From an uncultured Pelagibacteraceae bacterium (GTDB taxonomy: Bacteria; Pseudomonadota; Alphaproteobacteria; Pelagibacterales; Pelagibacteraceae), in contig CACOAB010000005.1 of assembly GCA_902625125.1 (NCBI GenBank), positions 1 to 59,446 on the forward strand: 59,446 nucleotides of DNA. Reading direction: 5' to 3'. Position numbers and translations under genes: made by a program. Below, one piece after another: positions 1 to 9,397 of the stretch. The first letter of the stretch is position 1, and each line of letters opens with the position of its first letter. The notes under the pieces were generated by a model. It was not told the DNA's origin. It did not search any database and saw only the letters and a program-made list of their open reading frames with translations.

Positions 1-353
1 TTTTTGTCTAAATTTTTGTCTTCTTTATAATTGAAATTTTCTAAGGAAATTTTATCTTTTTCCTCAAAAGAAAAATCTGAAGATACAAGTCTTCCATTAC
101 TCAATGCGATAAAATTATGTTGAAACTCATCAATTAATTTAAAATTTTTTTCTTTTGGTGATAAATCATCATTTACAATATTATTAAAATTATTACTTAA
201 AATCGAATTAAGGTCGGAAAATTTCCAGTCTTCGTCTCTTTTATCAGGGAAGCCAGTTTGATAGAAGAGATCTAAATTTTTCTTTCTTAAATTTATTTCC
301 TCTGTAGAAAGATCTTTAATCTTTTCAATTTTAAAATTGTAATATTGCTTCAT
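1..353 (-). CDS. sufD: Fe-S cluster assembly protein SufD, N-terminal part (cut by window edge)
   Basis: About 117 N-terminal residues, starting at the ATG at 353 (MKQYYNFKIEKIKDL...) and open through the left edge. The segment GFPDKRDEDWKFSDL matches the conserved N-terminal Trp-Lys motif of SufD, where most homologues read G-x-P-x-x-R-x-E-x-W-K-x-T-x-L. SufD pairs with SufB and SufC in the SufBC2D scaffold that builds Fe-S clusters in the cytoplasm. The start codon directly follows the sufC stop codon with no gap, so the gene is the fourth in the iscR-sufB-sufC-sufD transcript. The beta-helix core lies outside the window and was not examined. Confidence 0.85.
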   Translation of the reverse strand, partial: MKQYYNFKIEKIKDLSTEEINLRKKNLDLFYQTGFPDKRDEDWKFSDLNSILSNNFNNIVNDDLSPKEKNFKLIDEFQHNFIALSNGRLVSSDFSFEEKDKISLENFNYKEDKNLDK

Positions 354-1088
354 TTAAATTAAATTTGAATAACCTGTTTTTTCTAACTGAACCCCTAAAT
401 CTGCATTTCCAGTTTTTACTATTTTTCCATTATTTAAAACATGCACAAAATCAGGCTTTATGTAGTCTAGAAGTCTTTGATAGTGAGTTATTATTAAAAA
501 AGCATTTTCTTTATTTTTATAAGAATTCACACCATCAGCTACAATTCTTAATGCATCTATATCTAATCCAGAGTCCGTCTCATCTAAAATTGATAATTTA
601 GGTTTAAGAAGTTTCATTTGTAAAATCTCATTTTTCTTTTTTTCGCCTCCAGAAAAACCTACATTTAACTGACGAGATAAAAACTTTTCATTTATCCCAA
701 GCTCCAAAGATTTTTCTTTAATTAATTTCAAAAATGTCAAAGTATCTAATTCCTTCTCACCTTTGGCTTTTCTCACCGAGTTTAAAGAAGTTCTTAAAAA
801 AGTATTTGTGCTTACACCAGGTATTTCCAAGGGATACTGGAATGCTAAGAAAATACCTTTTTGCGCTCTTTCTTCAGTGGAAAGTTCACTTAATCTCTCC
901 CCATTATATTTTATATCTCCTTTGATCTCATAACCAGTTTTGCCTGATAACACATTCGCTAATGTGCTTTTTCCTGAACCATTAGGACCCATAATCGCGT
1001 GCACTTCACCTGGTTTTATATCTAAATTTAAACCTTTTAGGATATGTTTGTTATCAATTGTTGCCTCCAAATTTTTAATATTTAACAT
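354..1088 (-). CDS. sufC: Fe-S cluster assembly ATPase SufC
   Basis: This 244-residue ABC ATPase has a Walker A motif (GPNGSGKST, residues 34-42), an ABC signature (FSGGEKKK, about 145-152), Walker B (ILDE, about 167-170) and an H-loop (IITH, about 200). FSGGEKKKNEI and DETDSGLD are characteristic of SufC rather than of importer ATPases. SufC powers conformational changes of the SufB-SufD scaffold. The ATG overlaps the sufB stop codon by one base (TAATG), which implies translational coupling. The length is close to the family norm of about 250. Confidence 0.97.
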   Translation of the reverse strand: MLNIKNLEATIDNKHILKGLNLDIKPGEVHAIMGPNGSGKSTLANVLSGKTGYEIKGDIKYNGERLSELSTEERAQKGIFLAFQYPLEIPGVSTNTFLRTSLNSVRKAKGEKELDTLTFLKLIKEKSLELGINEKFLSRQLNVGFSGGEKKKNEILQMKLLKPKLSILDETDSGLDIDALRIVADGVNSYKNKENAFLIITHYQRLLDYIKPDFVHVLNNGKIVKTGNADLGVQLEKTGYSNLI

Positions 1089-2524
1089 TATCCGACGCTT
1101 CCTTCTAAACTGATTGCAACAAGTTTTTGAGCTTCAACAGCAAATTCCATAGGTAATTGCTGCAGAACCTCTTTACAAAATCCGTTTACAATTAAACTTA
1201 CTGCTTCTTCTTGATCTAATCCTCTTTGATTACAATAATAAAGTTGCTCCTCATTTATTTTAGTTGTAGTTGCCTCGTGTTCTATTGTCGAAGTTGCATT
1301 ATTATTTTTTATATACGGAATAGTATGAGCTCCACATTTGTTACCCATCAAAAGTGAGTCGCATTGAGTATAATTTCTTGAGTTTATTGCTTTATTTTTA
1401 ATTTCAACAAGACCTCGATACATATTATCTGCGTTACCTGCTGAAATTCCTTTTGATATAATTTTACTTTTTGTATTTTTACCTAAATGGATCATCTTTG
1501 TGCCTGTATCAGCTTTTTGAAAATTATTTGTAATCGCTATAGAGTAAAATTCTCCGACTGAATTATCTCCTTGTAAAATACAGCTTGGGTATTTCCATGT
1601 GATTGCTGACCCTGTTTCAACTTGTGTCCAAGAAATTTTGGAATTTTTTCCTCTACAAGCTCCTCTTTTTGTAACAAAATTGTATATTCCCCCAACTCCT
1701 TTTTCGTCACCTGGATACCAATTTTGAACAGTTGAATATTTTATTTCTGCATCGTCTAAAGCTATTAATTCCACATTTGCTGCATGAAGTTGATTTTCAT
1801 CTCTCATCGGCGCTGTACATCCCTCTAGATAACTCACGTAGCTTCCTTTATCTGCGATGATTAAAGTTCTTTCAAATTGACCAGTCTCAGACGCATTAAT
1901 TCTAAAATAAGTTGATAGTTCCATCGGACACTTTGTATTAGGTGGAATGTAAACAAAAGATCCATCTGTAAACACAGCTGAATTTAAAGTAGCAAAATAA
2001 TGATCACTAAGTGGGATTACTGAACCAAGATATTTTTTTACTAAATCTGGATGTTTTTGAATTGCTTCTGAAATTGAACAAAAAATTATACCTTTTTTTG
2101 TTAATTCACCTTTGAAAGTTGTTGCGACAGAAACTGAGTCAAAAACTGCATCAACCGCAATACCATTTAATCTTTTTTGTTCATCTAAAGGTATTCCAAG
2201 TTTCTTATAAGTTTCTAAAATTTTTGGATCTATTTCGTTTAAACTCTTAGGTTTTTCCGAAGCACTTTTTGGTGCAGAATAATAATATAAATCTTGATAA
2301 TTTATTTTAGGATATTTTGGCTTCTGCCAGTTTGGCTCTTTTATAACCTTTAATCTATTAAAAGCTTTTAATCTCCAATCAAGCATCCATTTTGGCTCTT
2401 TCTTAATGTGGGAGATAAAGCGAATAGTTTCTTCGCTAAGACCCTTGGGAGATCTTACGTTCTCGACATCAGTTGTAAAACCGTATTTATAATCTTTATT
2501 ATTTTTTATATCTTCAGTTTTCAT
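1088..2524 (-). CDS. sufB: Fe-S cluster assembly scaffold SufB
   Basis: This 478-residue protein is normal length for SufB. It carries the conserved beta-helix segment [14 protein letters not shown] near residues 389-402, followed by the EHEATTTKI and [10 protein letters not shown] blocks of the C-terminal region that contacts SufC. SufB is the main scaffold subunit on which nascent Fe-S clusters are assembled. The start overlaps the iscR stop codon as ATGA. Many alphaproteobacteria have a cysteine desulfurase gene between iscR and sufB. Here there is none, so the sulfur donor must be encoded beyond the left edge or elsewhere. Confidence 0.97.
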   Translation of the reverse strand: MKTEDIKNNKDYKYGFTTDVENVRSPKGLSEETIRFISHIKKEPKWMLDWRLKAFNRLKVIKEPNWQKPKYPKINYQDLYYYSAPKSASEKPKSLNEIDPKILETYKKLGIPLDEQKRLNGIAVDAVFDSVSVATTFKGELTKKGIIFCSISEAIQKHPDLVKKYLGSVIPLSDHYFATLNSAVFTDGSFVYIPPNTKCPMELSTYFRINASETGQFERTLIIADKGSYVSYLEGCTAPMRDENQLHAANVELIALDDAEIKYSTVQNWYPGDEKGVGGIYNFVTKRGACRGKNSKISWTQVETGSAITWKYPSCILQGDNSVGEFYSIAITNNFQKADTGTKMIHLGKNTKSKIISKGISAGNADNMYRGLVEIKNKAINSRNYTQCDSLLMGNKCGAHTIPYIKNNNATSTIEHEATTTKINEEQLYYCNQRGLDQEEAVSLIVNGFCKEVLQQLPMEFAVEAQKLVAISLEGSVG

Positions 2525-2946
2525 TTATTTAAATTTTGATTATTTTTTACTAAGTCTTGTAATTTTACTTTTTCAAAGAAATCATTTATATGCTGATCAA
2601 GTTGGTCCCATAAATTGTGTGTGATGCATTTTGATAACTTATTATTACATCCTTTTTTTGACTCTTTCTTACAGTTAAGCATTTTTATTTCTTCATCTAC
2701 TGCTGAAATTATATTTGAAATTTTTATTTCTTCAGGTGACACCTCTAAAATGTAACCTCCTTTTGCTCCTCTAACACTTTTTACTAAATTTTTATTTTTT
2801 AACTTAATGAATATTTGTTCTAAGTAAGCTAATGAAATATTTTGCCTTAAAGCTATATCGGTAAGACTTATTGGACCTTTATTTTTAAATAAGGCCAAGT
2901 CTGCCATAGCCATAACCGCGTATCTTCCTTTAGATGTTAATTTCAT
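2521..2946 (-). CDS. iscR: Rrf2-family Fe-S-sensing repressor IscR
   Basis: This 141-residue Rrf2-family regulator begins [14 protein letters not shown], typical of IscR, with an N-terminal winged helix. It has the three cysteines and one histidine that ligate the [2Fe-2S] cluster: C92, C100, C107 and H110 (C-x7-C-x6-C-x2-H; E. coli IscR uses C92, C98, C104 and H107). The slightly longer spacings still allow cluster binding. It heads the suf operon and presumably autoregulates it through the palindrome at 2979-3003. RirA is an alternative Rrf2 type in alphaproteobacteria, but the cluster spacing and the type of operator favour IscR. Confidence 0.93.
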   Translation of the reverse strand: MKLTSKGRYAVMAMADLALFKNKGPISLTDIALRQNISLAYLEQIFIKLKNKNLVKSVRGAKGGYILEVSPEEIKISNIISAVDEEIKMLNCKKESKKGCNNKLSKCITHNLWDQLDQHINDFFEKVKLQDLVKNNQNLNK

Positions 2947-2978
2947 AATTTTACGTTGTATTACAGTATTTTTAATTT

Positions 2979-3003
2979 AATTCCTACTATTTTAGTATGA
3001 ATT
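2979..3003. promoter_or_regulatory. Putative IscR operator (type 1-like palindrome)
   Basis: This 25-base inverted repeat has arms AATTCCTACT and AGTATGAATT around ATTTT, with 9 of 10 arm positions paired. The centre ACTATTTTAGT fits the core of the E. coli type 1 IscR motif (ACT-R-W-W-W-Y-AGT). It lies 33 bases upstream of iscR. A candidate -10 for the minus strand (TGTAAT) is at 2965-2960, which would put the palindrome over the -35 region. The match is by eye. Confidence 0.6.
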
Positions 3004-3078
3004 AAAAAAAAATATTTGCCGCGGAAAAACGTGTTATAAAACATTACTTTTTTTTAAAAATAATAATCATTATCAAAA

Positions 3079-3735
3079 ATGAAACCTAAAAGTTTAGAAA
3101 TTTTTATACCGGGGCCAGCTGGAAGACTTGAAGCAAAATATTATAAAAACCCAAAATTTGGATCTCCTGTAGCAATTGTTTTGCATCCTCACCCGCAATA
3201 TGGTGGAACTATGAATAATAGAATAGTTCAGCTTATGTATAATATTTTTCTGGAAAATGGTTTTTCAGTAATAAAAGTAAACTTTAGAGGTGTTGGAAAA
3301 AGCGATGGAGTTTTTGACAATGGACAAGGTGAATTATCTGATGCTGCTGCAGCACTAGATTGGATAGAAAGACAAAATTTAGATTACAGTCAGTGTTGGG
3401 TATCTGGTTTTTCTTTTGGATCATTAATTTGTATGCAATTAATTATGAGAAGGCCTGAAGTAAATAATTTTATTGCTGTGTCTCCACAACCTAACGTATA
3501 TGACTTTTCTTTTTTAGCACCATGTCCAACATCTGGCCAAGTTATTTATAGTGAAAATGATGAACTGGTAACTAAAGAAAGTATTGATGAATTGGATAAT
3601 AGGATTAAAAGTCAAAAAGGTGTAGAAGTTATTTTTTCAAAAATAAAAAATTCAAACCATTTTTTTAAAAATAAAGAAAAAGAATTAATTTTAGAAATTG
3701 AAAAATATTTGAAAGAAAAAACAGCTTTAATTTAA
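3079..3735 (+). CDS. Alpha/beta hydrolase (dienelactone hydrolase-like)
   Basis: This 218-residue single-domain alpha/beta hydrolase carries the oxyanion-region motif HPHPQYGGTMNN (36-47), the strand-turn segment VNFRGVGKSDG (67-77) and the nucleophile elbow G-F-S-F-G (Ser112). A later Asp (SENDE, about 160) and His (SNHFF, about 193) complete a plausible Ser-Asp-His triad. Homologues of this short alphaproteobacterial family often lie next to iscR/suf genes. The substrate is unknown. It is divergent from iscR and overlaps the stop codon of the convergent anmK by 4 bases. The start has no Shine-Dalgarno sequence. Confidence 0.85.
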   Translation: MKPKSLEIFIPGPAGRLEAKYYKNPKFGSPVAIVLHPHPQYGGTMNNRIVQLMYNIFLENGFSVIKVNFRGVGKSDGVFDNGQGELSDAAAALDWIERQNLDYSQCWVSGFSFGSLICMQLIMRRPEVNNFIAVSPQPNVYDFSFLAPCPTSGQVIYSENDELVTKESIDELDNRIKSQKGVEVIFSKIKNSNHFFKNKEKELILEIEKYLKEKTALI

Positions 3736-4850
3736 TTCTTAATAGACTCCCCACCTACGCTTGGAATTGTACATCCAGTGGTGCTTGGAAATGATATTGG
3801 TAATTTTAAAATTGATCTAATTGCTAAAAAAGCAAATGCTTGTGACTCTATGAAGTCTCCGTCAATTTTGAGTTCGTCTAAATCTTTTAATTTTACATGA
3901 GTAAACAAATTTTGTTTAATCTTTTCGACTAAAACTTTATTTTTTCTGCCCCCTCCACATAATAACACATTTCTTATTCTCTCTTTGGAGTCTTTAATGG
4001 CTAGAGAAAGTTGTTCTCCAATTATTCTTGCTGTAAAATCTGTGAGTGTTGCAACACCATCTTCGAGACTTAACCCTCTTGCGAATGATATATCAAAATC
4101 ATTTGTATCAAATGATAGTTTTTTTTTATTATTTCTATTTGTATATAACTCTTGAGCTTGCTCAAAAATAATCTCATTCTTTGATCCAATTGTAGCTAAT
4201 TCACCATCAACATCAAATTTTTTATCAGAGTTGTTCCTTACCCAATTATCAATTAAACAGTTTCCTGGCCCAATATCTTTGCTTAATAAATCCCAATTAT
4301 TATCTTTGCTTTTAATAATAGTGATATTTGAAATTCCACCAATATTAAGAAAACATACTGGCAACGATATTTTACTTTGTTTCGCAACTAATTGATGAAA
4401 AATGGGAGTTAAAGGTGCTCCTTGGCCACCGTTTAAAATATCATTTTCTCTAAAATTAAAAACTATATCTTTATTTGTTAATTGGTTTAATAAATTTCCA
4501 TTACCTAATTGTCTTGAAATTTTTTCTTTTGGGTTGTGATAAATAGTTTGGCCGTGAAAGCCAACAATTGTATTATCACTTAAATTTAATTGTTTAATTA
4601 TTTGGGCATGAAAAATTGTAATTTTTCTCTCTAAATTTTCTATCTCTTTTTTAAATGTCGTTAAATGTTCAATTTTATGAATTTTTTCTTTTAAGGTGTG
4701 AATATCTTTATAAACCCTCGTGTCATACTCAAAAAACTTATTTTTAATAGATTCGTAAAAGTCTACTCCATTAGAGGAAATTATAGATGCATCGACCCCA
4801 TCTCCAGAGGTCCCACTCATTAATCCTAAAGAGATCCATTTTTTTTGCAT
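3732..4850 (-). CDS. anmK: Anhydro-N-acetylmuramic acid kinase
   Basis: This 372-residue member of the ASKHA kinase fold has the AnmK phosphate-binding motif GLMSGTSGDGVDAS (9-22), the central blocks VCFLNIGGISN and DIGPGNCLIDN, and the C-terminal LLCGGGRKNK. AnmK phosphorylates 1,6-anhydroMurNAc, made by lytic transglycosylases, to MurNAc-6-phosphate for cell-wall recycling. Its presence implies that the cell makes and turns over murein. It is divergent from tyrS, a common alphaproteobacterial arrangement, and convergent with the hydrolase. Confidence 0.95.
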   Translation of the reverse strand: MQKKWISLGLMSGTSGDGVDASIISSNGVDFYESIKNKFFEYDTRVYKDIHTLKEKIHKIEHLTTFKKEIENLERKITIFHAQIIKQLNLSDNTIVGFHGQTIYHNPKEKISRQLGNGNLLNQLTNKDIVFNFRENDILNGGQGAPLTPIFHQLVAKQSKISLPVCFLNIGGISNITIIKSKDNNWDLLSKDIGPGNCLIDNWVRNNSDKKFDVDGELATIGSKNEIIFEQAQELYTNRNNKKKLSFDTNDFDISFARGLSLEDGVATLTDFTARIIGEQLSLAIKDSKERIRNVLLCGGGRKNKVLVEKIKQNLFTHVKLKDLDELKIDGDFIESQAFAFLAIRSILKLPISFPSTTGCTIPSVGGESIKN

Positions 4851-4877
4851 ATTTTTATTTATTTATAACAATTTTTG

Positions 4878-4883
4878 TATAAT
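4878..4883 (+). promoter_or_regulatory. Candidate -10 element for tyrS
   Basis: A perfect TATAAT lies 22 bases upstream of the tyrS ATG in the 55-base divergent gap. No convincing -35 is visible at 16-18 bases spacing. The predicted leader would be only about 15 bases, with no Shine-Dalgarno sequence. Confidence 0.45.
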
Positions 4884-4905
4884 AGTTGGTTAAGTAAATA
4901 GCACT

Positions 4906-6144
4906 ATGAAAATTACTTTTTTGCAAGAGATGAAAGAAAGAGGTTATCTTAATCAATGCACTGATTTGGGTAAACTTAGCGAAATTTCTAATAAAAAATC
5001 AATATCTGGATATATAGGCTTTGATTGTACTGCAAGCAGCCTACATGTTGGTAGTTTACTTCAAATAATGATTTTAAGACTAATGCAAAAACATGGACAT
5101 AGGCCCATAGTTCTATTAGGCGGCGGAACCACATTAATAGGCGATCCCTCAGGAAAAGACGCAACACGAAAAATATTAAATCAAGATAAGATTAAAAAGA
5201 ATATTAAAACCATAAAAAAAGTTTTCAATAAAATTTTAATTACCTCTGATAAAAAAACTAAACCAATATTTGTGGATAATGCATCCTGGTTAACCAAACT
5301 AAATTATATTCAATTTCTTAGGGACATTGGTAGTCATTTTACAATAAATAAAATGCTAACATTCGATAGTGTAAAACTAAGATTAGATAGAGAACAATCA
5401 TTAAGCTATATGGAATTTAATTATATGATTCTACAAGCTTATGATTTTTATCAATTGTTTAAAAATAAAAATTGTATCCTACAAATTGGTGGTTCAGATC
5501 AATGGGGGAATATTGTTAGTGGAGTAGATCTAATTAGAAGAATATTGCACAAAGAAGCTTATGGCTTAACCTCTCCTTTAATTACTTTAGCCTCAGGATC
5601 AAAAATGGGTAAGACCGAAAAGGGAGCAATTTGGTTAAATGAAGATGAATTGTCCTCATATGATTATTGGCAGTTTTGGAGAAACACCGATGACAGAGAT
5701 GTAAAAAGATTTTTAAATTTTTTTACTGAAATAGAAACTTATGAAATTGAAAAAATTTTCAATAAAGAAAAAAATATAAATAAATTAAAAATATTATTGG
5801 CTAATGAAGCCACAAAAATAATGCATGGAGAAAAAGCATCAAAAAAAGCAGAACAAACTGCAACGGAAACCTTCGAAAAAGGAGGTATCGGATCAGATTT
5901 ACCTGAAATTAAATTATACTTAAGCGAAGTTGAAAAAGGTGTAAATTTTTTAGAATTTATTGCGAATAACAAAATTTTACCCTCAAAGAGCGAGGCAAGA
6001 AGAGCGATTGCTAATAAAGGATTAAAAATTGATGATAATGTAATCGAGGATGAAAATAAAATTCTTAAATTAAAAGATTTTAAAAATAAAATTTTAAAAC
6101 TTTCTTATGGGAAAAAAAAACACTATTTAGTTAAGGTTATTTAG
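4906..6144 (+). CDS. tyrS: Tyrosyl-tRNA synthetase
   Basis: This 412-residue class I synthetase has the HIGH-like motif HVGS (47-50) after the substrate-binding GFDCTASSL. The tyrosine-site segment YDFYQLF and QIGGSDQWGN follow, with the KMSKS equivalent KMGKT at about 232-236. An S4 RNA-binding domain covers about residues 345-412. The enzyme charges tRNA-Tyr. The 3' end overlaps the convergent AsmA-like gene by 8 bases. Confidence 0.97.
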   Translation: MKITFLQEMKERGYLNQCTDLGKLSEISNKKSISGYIGFDCTASSLHVGSLLQIMILRLMQKHGHRPIVLLGGGTTLIGDPSGKDATRKILNQDKIKKNIKTIKKVFNKILITSDKKTKPIFVDNASWLTKLNYIQFLRDIGSHFTINKMLTFDSVKLRLDREQSLSYMEFNYMILQAYDFYQLFKNKNCILQIGGSDQWGNIVSGVDLIRRILHKEAYGLTSPLITLASGSKMGKTEKGAIWLNEDELSSYDYWQFWRNTDDRDVKRFLNFFTEIETYEIEKIFNKEKNINKLKILLANEATKIMHGEKASKKAEQTATETFEKGGIGSDLPEIKLYLSEVEKGVNFLEFIANNKILPSKSEARRAIANKGLKIDDNVIEDENKILKLKDFKNKILKLSYGKKKHYLVKVI

Positions 6145-8308
6145 TATCTTTTTTTTTATCTATAATCTTCTGGATAAATCTTGGTGTCAGAGTTCTAATT
6201 GGATTAATTGTTGTTTTTATTTTACCTTTTGGACCCTTCATTTTAAAACTAATGCCAAATAGACCCTCTCCTACTTCTTTTGGGATAATTATATCTCCTA
6301 AGACTGGAATTTTTGAAATCATTTTATTTAATGTTTTTGCTGGAACTAAAGTTCCTCTTAAACTGGTAAGGCCATTTTTGTCTTTATAACCCTCCATAAT
6401 AACTGACATACTTGGACCTAAAGCCAAAATTTCATTTAGTCTTAATAAATCTTTATTTTTTTCCATATTTATTTCCAAAATATCAAAAGTTAATCCTTCT
6501 CCTTCAGCTAAATCTGCTAAGCCACCTAAATCAGCTAAAGATAATAACTTCACAACCCCGGGAGCGTTTACAACTTTAAAATTTTCAATTTTAAGAATTG
6601 AAGTGGATGATGAATTCTCAATAATAGAAGAGAACAATAATTTTCCTCCAGATAGACCGTCAAAAAAACTATACTCCGTCAATAAAGGTTGCGGTAAATC
6701 AGAATAGATTTCCAAAAACTTTTTATCGTTGCTCTTATCTTTTTTCATGGAAATATCTAAAAAATTATTACCCCCAAATTCGCCTTTGGAGGTTATTTTT
6801 ATGAATTTACCTTTTTCGATTTTACCAATCAGTTTGAAGTTTTTTAGATTTTCTGAAACCGGAATGTTTACATTTTTAAAATCTATTTCAATATTGCTGC
6901 TTAATTTTTCTAGTATATTTTCTTTACTTTGATTGTTAAAAAATTTAGCTAGATTAGTTGCATCAAATTTGTTTCCCTTTATTAAAATCTTACTTTTATT
7001 TTCAATAAAAAAATCATTTTCTTTAGTTTGGACAGATATTTTTTTAAAAGATGAGAGCTTATTTTTTTTTATGATTAAACTATTTATTTTAATTAAATTC
7101 TTACCTTCTAAGTATTTTAAGGTTTTTATATCTATATCATTATTTTTTTTTTCAATATTAATAGACAAATTGCCAATTGTTTTATTTGATTTTTGATAAT
7201 TTAAGAAATCTAGATTTAGACTATTATTAAAATCTATATTGAGTTCTACATTCTGTAAATTTTTGTTTGTATCATTTTTAAAATCTATCTTAAAAAAATC
7301 TAAGTTATTAAATGAGTATTTTCCCGCAGCTTTAAAATCAATTGTTTTTGGAGATAAATTTGACTTTATTTCTAAATCTGAAAAATAAATTTTTTTAATT
7401 TCCTCTGTAACATACTGATTAATCATTGGACGGGATAATTCTAGCTTATTTTTTTGAATTTTACCTTTAACACTGTAATTATAGTCTTTTATTTTATATG
7501 TATTATCTAAAATAATAAAAAAATTATTATTTAAATTAGCCTCTATTGCTTTAATATTATTGAGATAAGTATAATCTTTGAAAAATTTAAGATTTCTATT
7601 AAAAAATTCTTCTTTGAGATCCAGTTTTGATATAAAATTTGATTTTAATGTTATTCCATTATCTAAATTAATTTTTATATCTCCATCAGAGATCCTTATA
7701 TCATCAAGATCTCCAAATATATTTTTCAATAAAATATCGTTTTTATCTGCAAAAAAACTTAAATTAGTATTTATTAAATTGAAATTAGAAAAAAGCTCTG
7801 CCTTTAAATCTTTTACTTCACCTTTAGCTATAAAATTGTCTATAGAATTATCTTCATTCAAAAAAATATCAATTTCCGAAATTAACTTTCCCTCTTTTAT
7901 TCTATTACTCAATAAATTTTTAAAATTAGAAGGTTTAATGATCGATAATAATTTATTTAAATTTGAGACATCTATTTCTTTAAGTACAAAGCTTGTTTTT
8001 TTAATTTTAGGATTAGATTTAAACAGAGACTTGAAATCAATATAAGCCTTTACATTTTGTAAAGGAATTATTACACCTCTATAGCTTATTTTTGGTTTCT
8101 TTGTTTCTATAAATAAATTTAATTTTTTAGGATCTAGTTTAAATTTAATTTTATCTAATTTAATTTCTATATTTTTTTTTTGTGAAATTTTATCTGTAAT
8201 TAATTTATTAAACCTACTAGTTTCAATCCCTATTGTTGAGAGAATGATGATGGAAATTGTAAATAGAAAAAGTATAATTAAGACTAAATTTGTAATAACT
8301 TTTTTCAT
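6137..8308 (-). CDS. AsmA-like (YhdP/TamB-superfamily) envelope protein
   Basis: This 723-residue protein has one N-terminal membrane anchor (about residues 7-28), then a long, low-complexity, beta-strand-rich region typical of AsmA/YhdP/TamB bridges. The C-terminal block around LRGTLVPAKTLNKMISKIPVLG and GLFGISFKMKGP matches the AsmA-like C-terminal domain. Related proteins carry phospholipid between inner and outer membranes, so a role in outer-membrane lipid homeostasis is inferred. The gene starts one base into the prfB stop region (shared position 8308), so it is probably cotranscribed behind mrcA and prfB. Confidence 0.8.
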   Translation of the reverse strand: MKKVITNLVLIILFLFTISIIILSTIGIETSRFNKLITDKISQKKNIEIKLDKIKFKLDPKKLNLFIETKKPKISYRGVIIPLQNVKAYIDFKSLFKSNPKIKKTSFVLKEIDVSNLNKLLSIIKPSNFKNLLSNRIKEGKLISEIDIFLNEDNSIDNFIAKGEVKDLKAELFSNFNLINTNLSFFADKNDILLKNIFGDLDDIRISDGDIKINLDNGITLKSNFISKLDLKEEFFNRNLKFFKDYTYLNNIKAIEANLNNNFFIILDNTYKIKDYNYSVKGKIQKNKLELSRPMINQYVTEEIKKIYFSDLEIKSNLSPKTIDFKAAGKYSFNNLDFFKIDFKNDTNKNLQNVELNIDFNNSLNLDFLNYQKSNKTIGNLSINIEKKNNDIDIKTLKYLEGKNLIKINSLIIKKNKLSSFKKISVQTKENDFFIENKSKILIKGNKFDATNLAKFFNNQSKENILEKLSSNIEIDFKNVNIPVSENLKNFKLIGKIEKGKFIKITSKGEFGGNNFLDISMKKDKSNDKKFLEIYSDLPQPLLTEYSFFDGLSGGKLLFSSIIENSSSTSILKIENFKVVNAPGVVKLLSLADLGGLADLAEGEGLTFDILEINMEKNKDLLRLNEILALGPSMSVIMEGYKDKNGLTSLRGTLVPAKTLNKMISKIPVLGDIIIPKEVGEGLFGISFKMKGPKGKIKTTINPIRTLTPRFIQKIIDKKKDTK

Positions 8309-9397
8309 TACTTATTTTTAATACCCTCCTCGATAAACTCATCAATATTCCCATCTAAAATGCTAGTTGGGTTGGTGCTTTCTGTTTTGTTTCTCAAATC
8401 TTTTACAAGTTGGTATGGCTGCAGAACATATGATCTAATTTGATGACCCCACCCAATATCTGTTTTAGAACTCATCTCTTTTTGATTCTCTTCTTCTTTT
8501 TGTTGAATTTTATGTTCGTATAATCTTGCTTTTAACATTTTAAAGCAGGTTTCTTTATTCTTATGTTGAGATCTTTCATTTTGACACTGTACAACAATTT
8601 TAGTTGGTAAGTGCGTTATCCTAACTGCGCTGTCGGTAGTATTTACATGTTGTCCACCAGCACCACTTGATCTATAGGTATCTATTCTTAAATCTTTTTC
8701 ATCAATTGTTATACTAATATCGTCTTCCACAGCAGGATAAACCCATACGCTAGCAAAACTTGTGTGTCTTCTTGCTCCACTATCAAATGGAGAGATTCGA
8801 ACTAACCTATGAACTCCAGACTCTGATTTCATTAACCCATATAAATAATCACCCTGTACCTTGATTGTAGAAGATTTTATACCTGCCTCTTCACCCTTGT
8901 GTTCACTGATAATTGTATATTTGAAATTTTTTTTATCAAACCACTTCATATACATTCTACGAAGCATATCTGCCCAATCTTGGCTTTCAGTACCGCCCGC
9001 CCCTGCATGAATTTCTAAATAAATGTCATAATCATCATTTTCACCTGATAAAAAGCAGTTTATTTCACTTTTTTTAATTTCTGACAAAATTTTTTGTATC
9101 TTTTTAATACAGTCATTAATAGTTTCTTCGTCTTTCTCTTGAGAAGCTAGTGCATGTAAATCTTTAATATTGTTTAATTCAATAAAAAAAATTTGATAAG
9201 TATTAAAAATATCTTCGAATATTTTTTTTTGTTTGACTGTTTTTTTTACTAAGTCTCTATCTTTCCAGAAATTTTCTTTAAGTGAAATTTGTTCTAATTC
9301 TTGAATTCTTTTTTCAATATTTTCTCTATCAAAGATACCCCCTAATATTATTCAAGGATTTTTCAGTAGCGGCTAGTATTGCTTCAAAGTTTTCCAT
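8308..9397 (-). CDS. prfB: Peptide chain release factor 2, made by programmed +1 frameshift
   Basis: The first frame runs from the ATG at 9397 for 22 codons (MENFEAILAATEKSLNN..., ending at Leu), then meets TGA at 9331-9329. A +1 shift at CTT-TGA resumes at GAT (9330) and gives another 340 residues, 362 in all, matching the usual RF2 length of about 365. The second part contains SPF (stop-codon recognition) and the GGQ peptidyl-hydrolysis motif in SSGAGGQHVNTTDSAVR. A call starting at the internal MSEIKK (9087) would lose about 100 residues. RF2 ends translation at UGA and UAA. The ATG overlaps the mrcA stop codon by one base. Confidence 0.95.
9328..9343 (-). promoter_or_regulatory. prfB programmed frameshift site
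   Basis: On the minus strand the site reads AGGGGGTATCTTTGAT. It has an internal Shine-Dalgarno-like AGGGGG (9343-9338), the slippery CTT (9334-9332) and the in-frame stop TGA (9331-9329). The order and 3-base spacing are the same as in E. coli prfB. When RF2 is scarce the ribosome pauses at UGA and slips +1, so RF2 regulates its own synthesis. Confidence 0.95.

Noticed and set aside
7578-8045. 155-residue open frame antisense to the AsmA-like gene, and other antisense frames (for example 10403-10825, 40078-40485, 39043-39372)
   Set aside because: They are mirror frames of strongly coding AT-rich genes, with skewed hydrophobic composition, no ribosome sites and no recognisable family.
8308-9087. 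Reading prfB as a 259-residue gene starting at the internal ATG at 9087
   Set aside because: It would lack about 100 N-terminal residues. The upstream 22-codon frame and complete frameshift signal restore full-length RF2.
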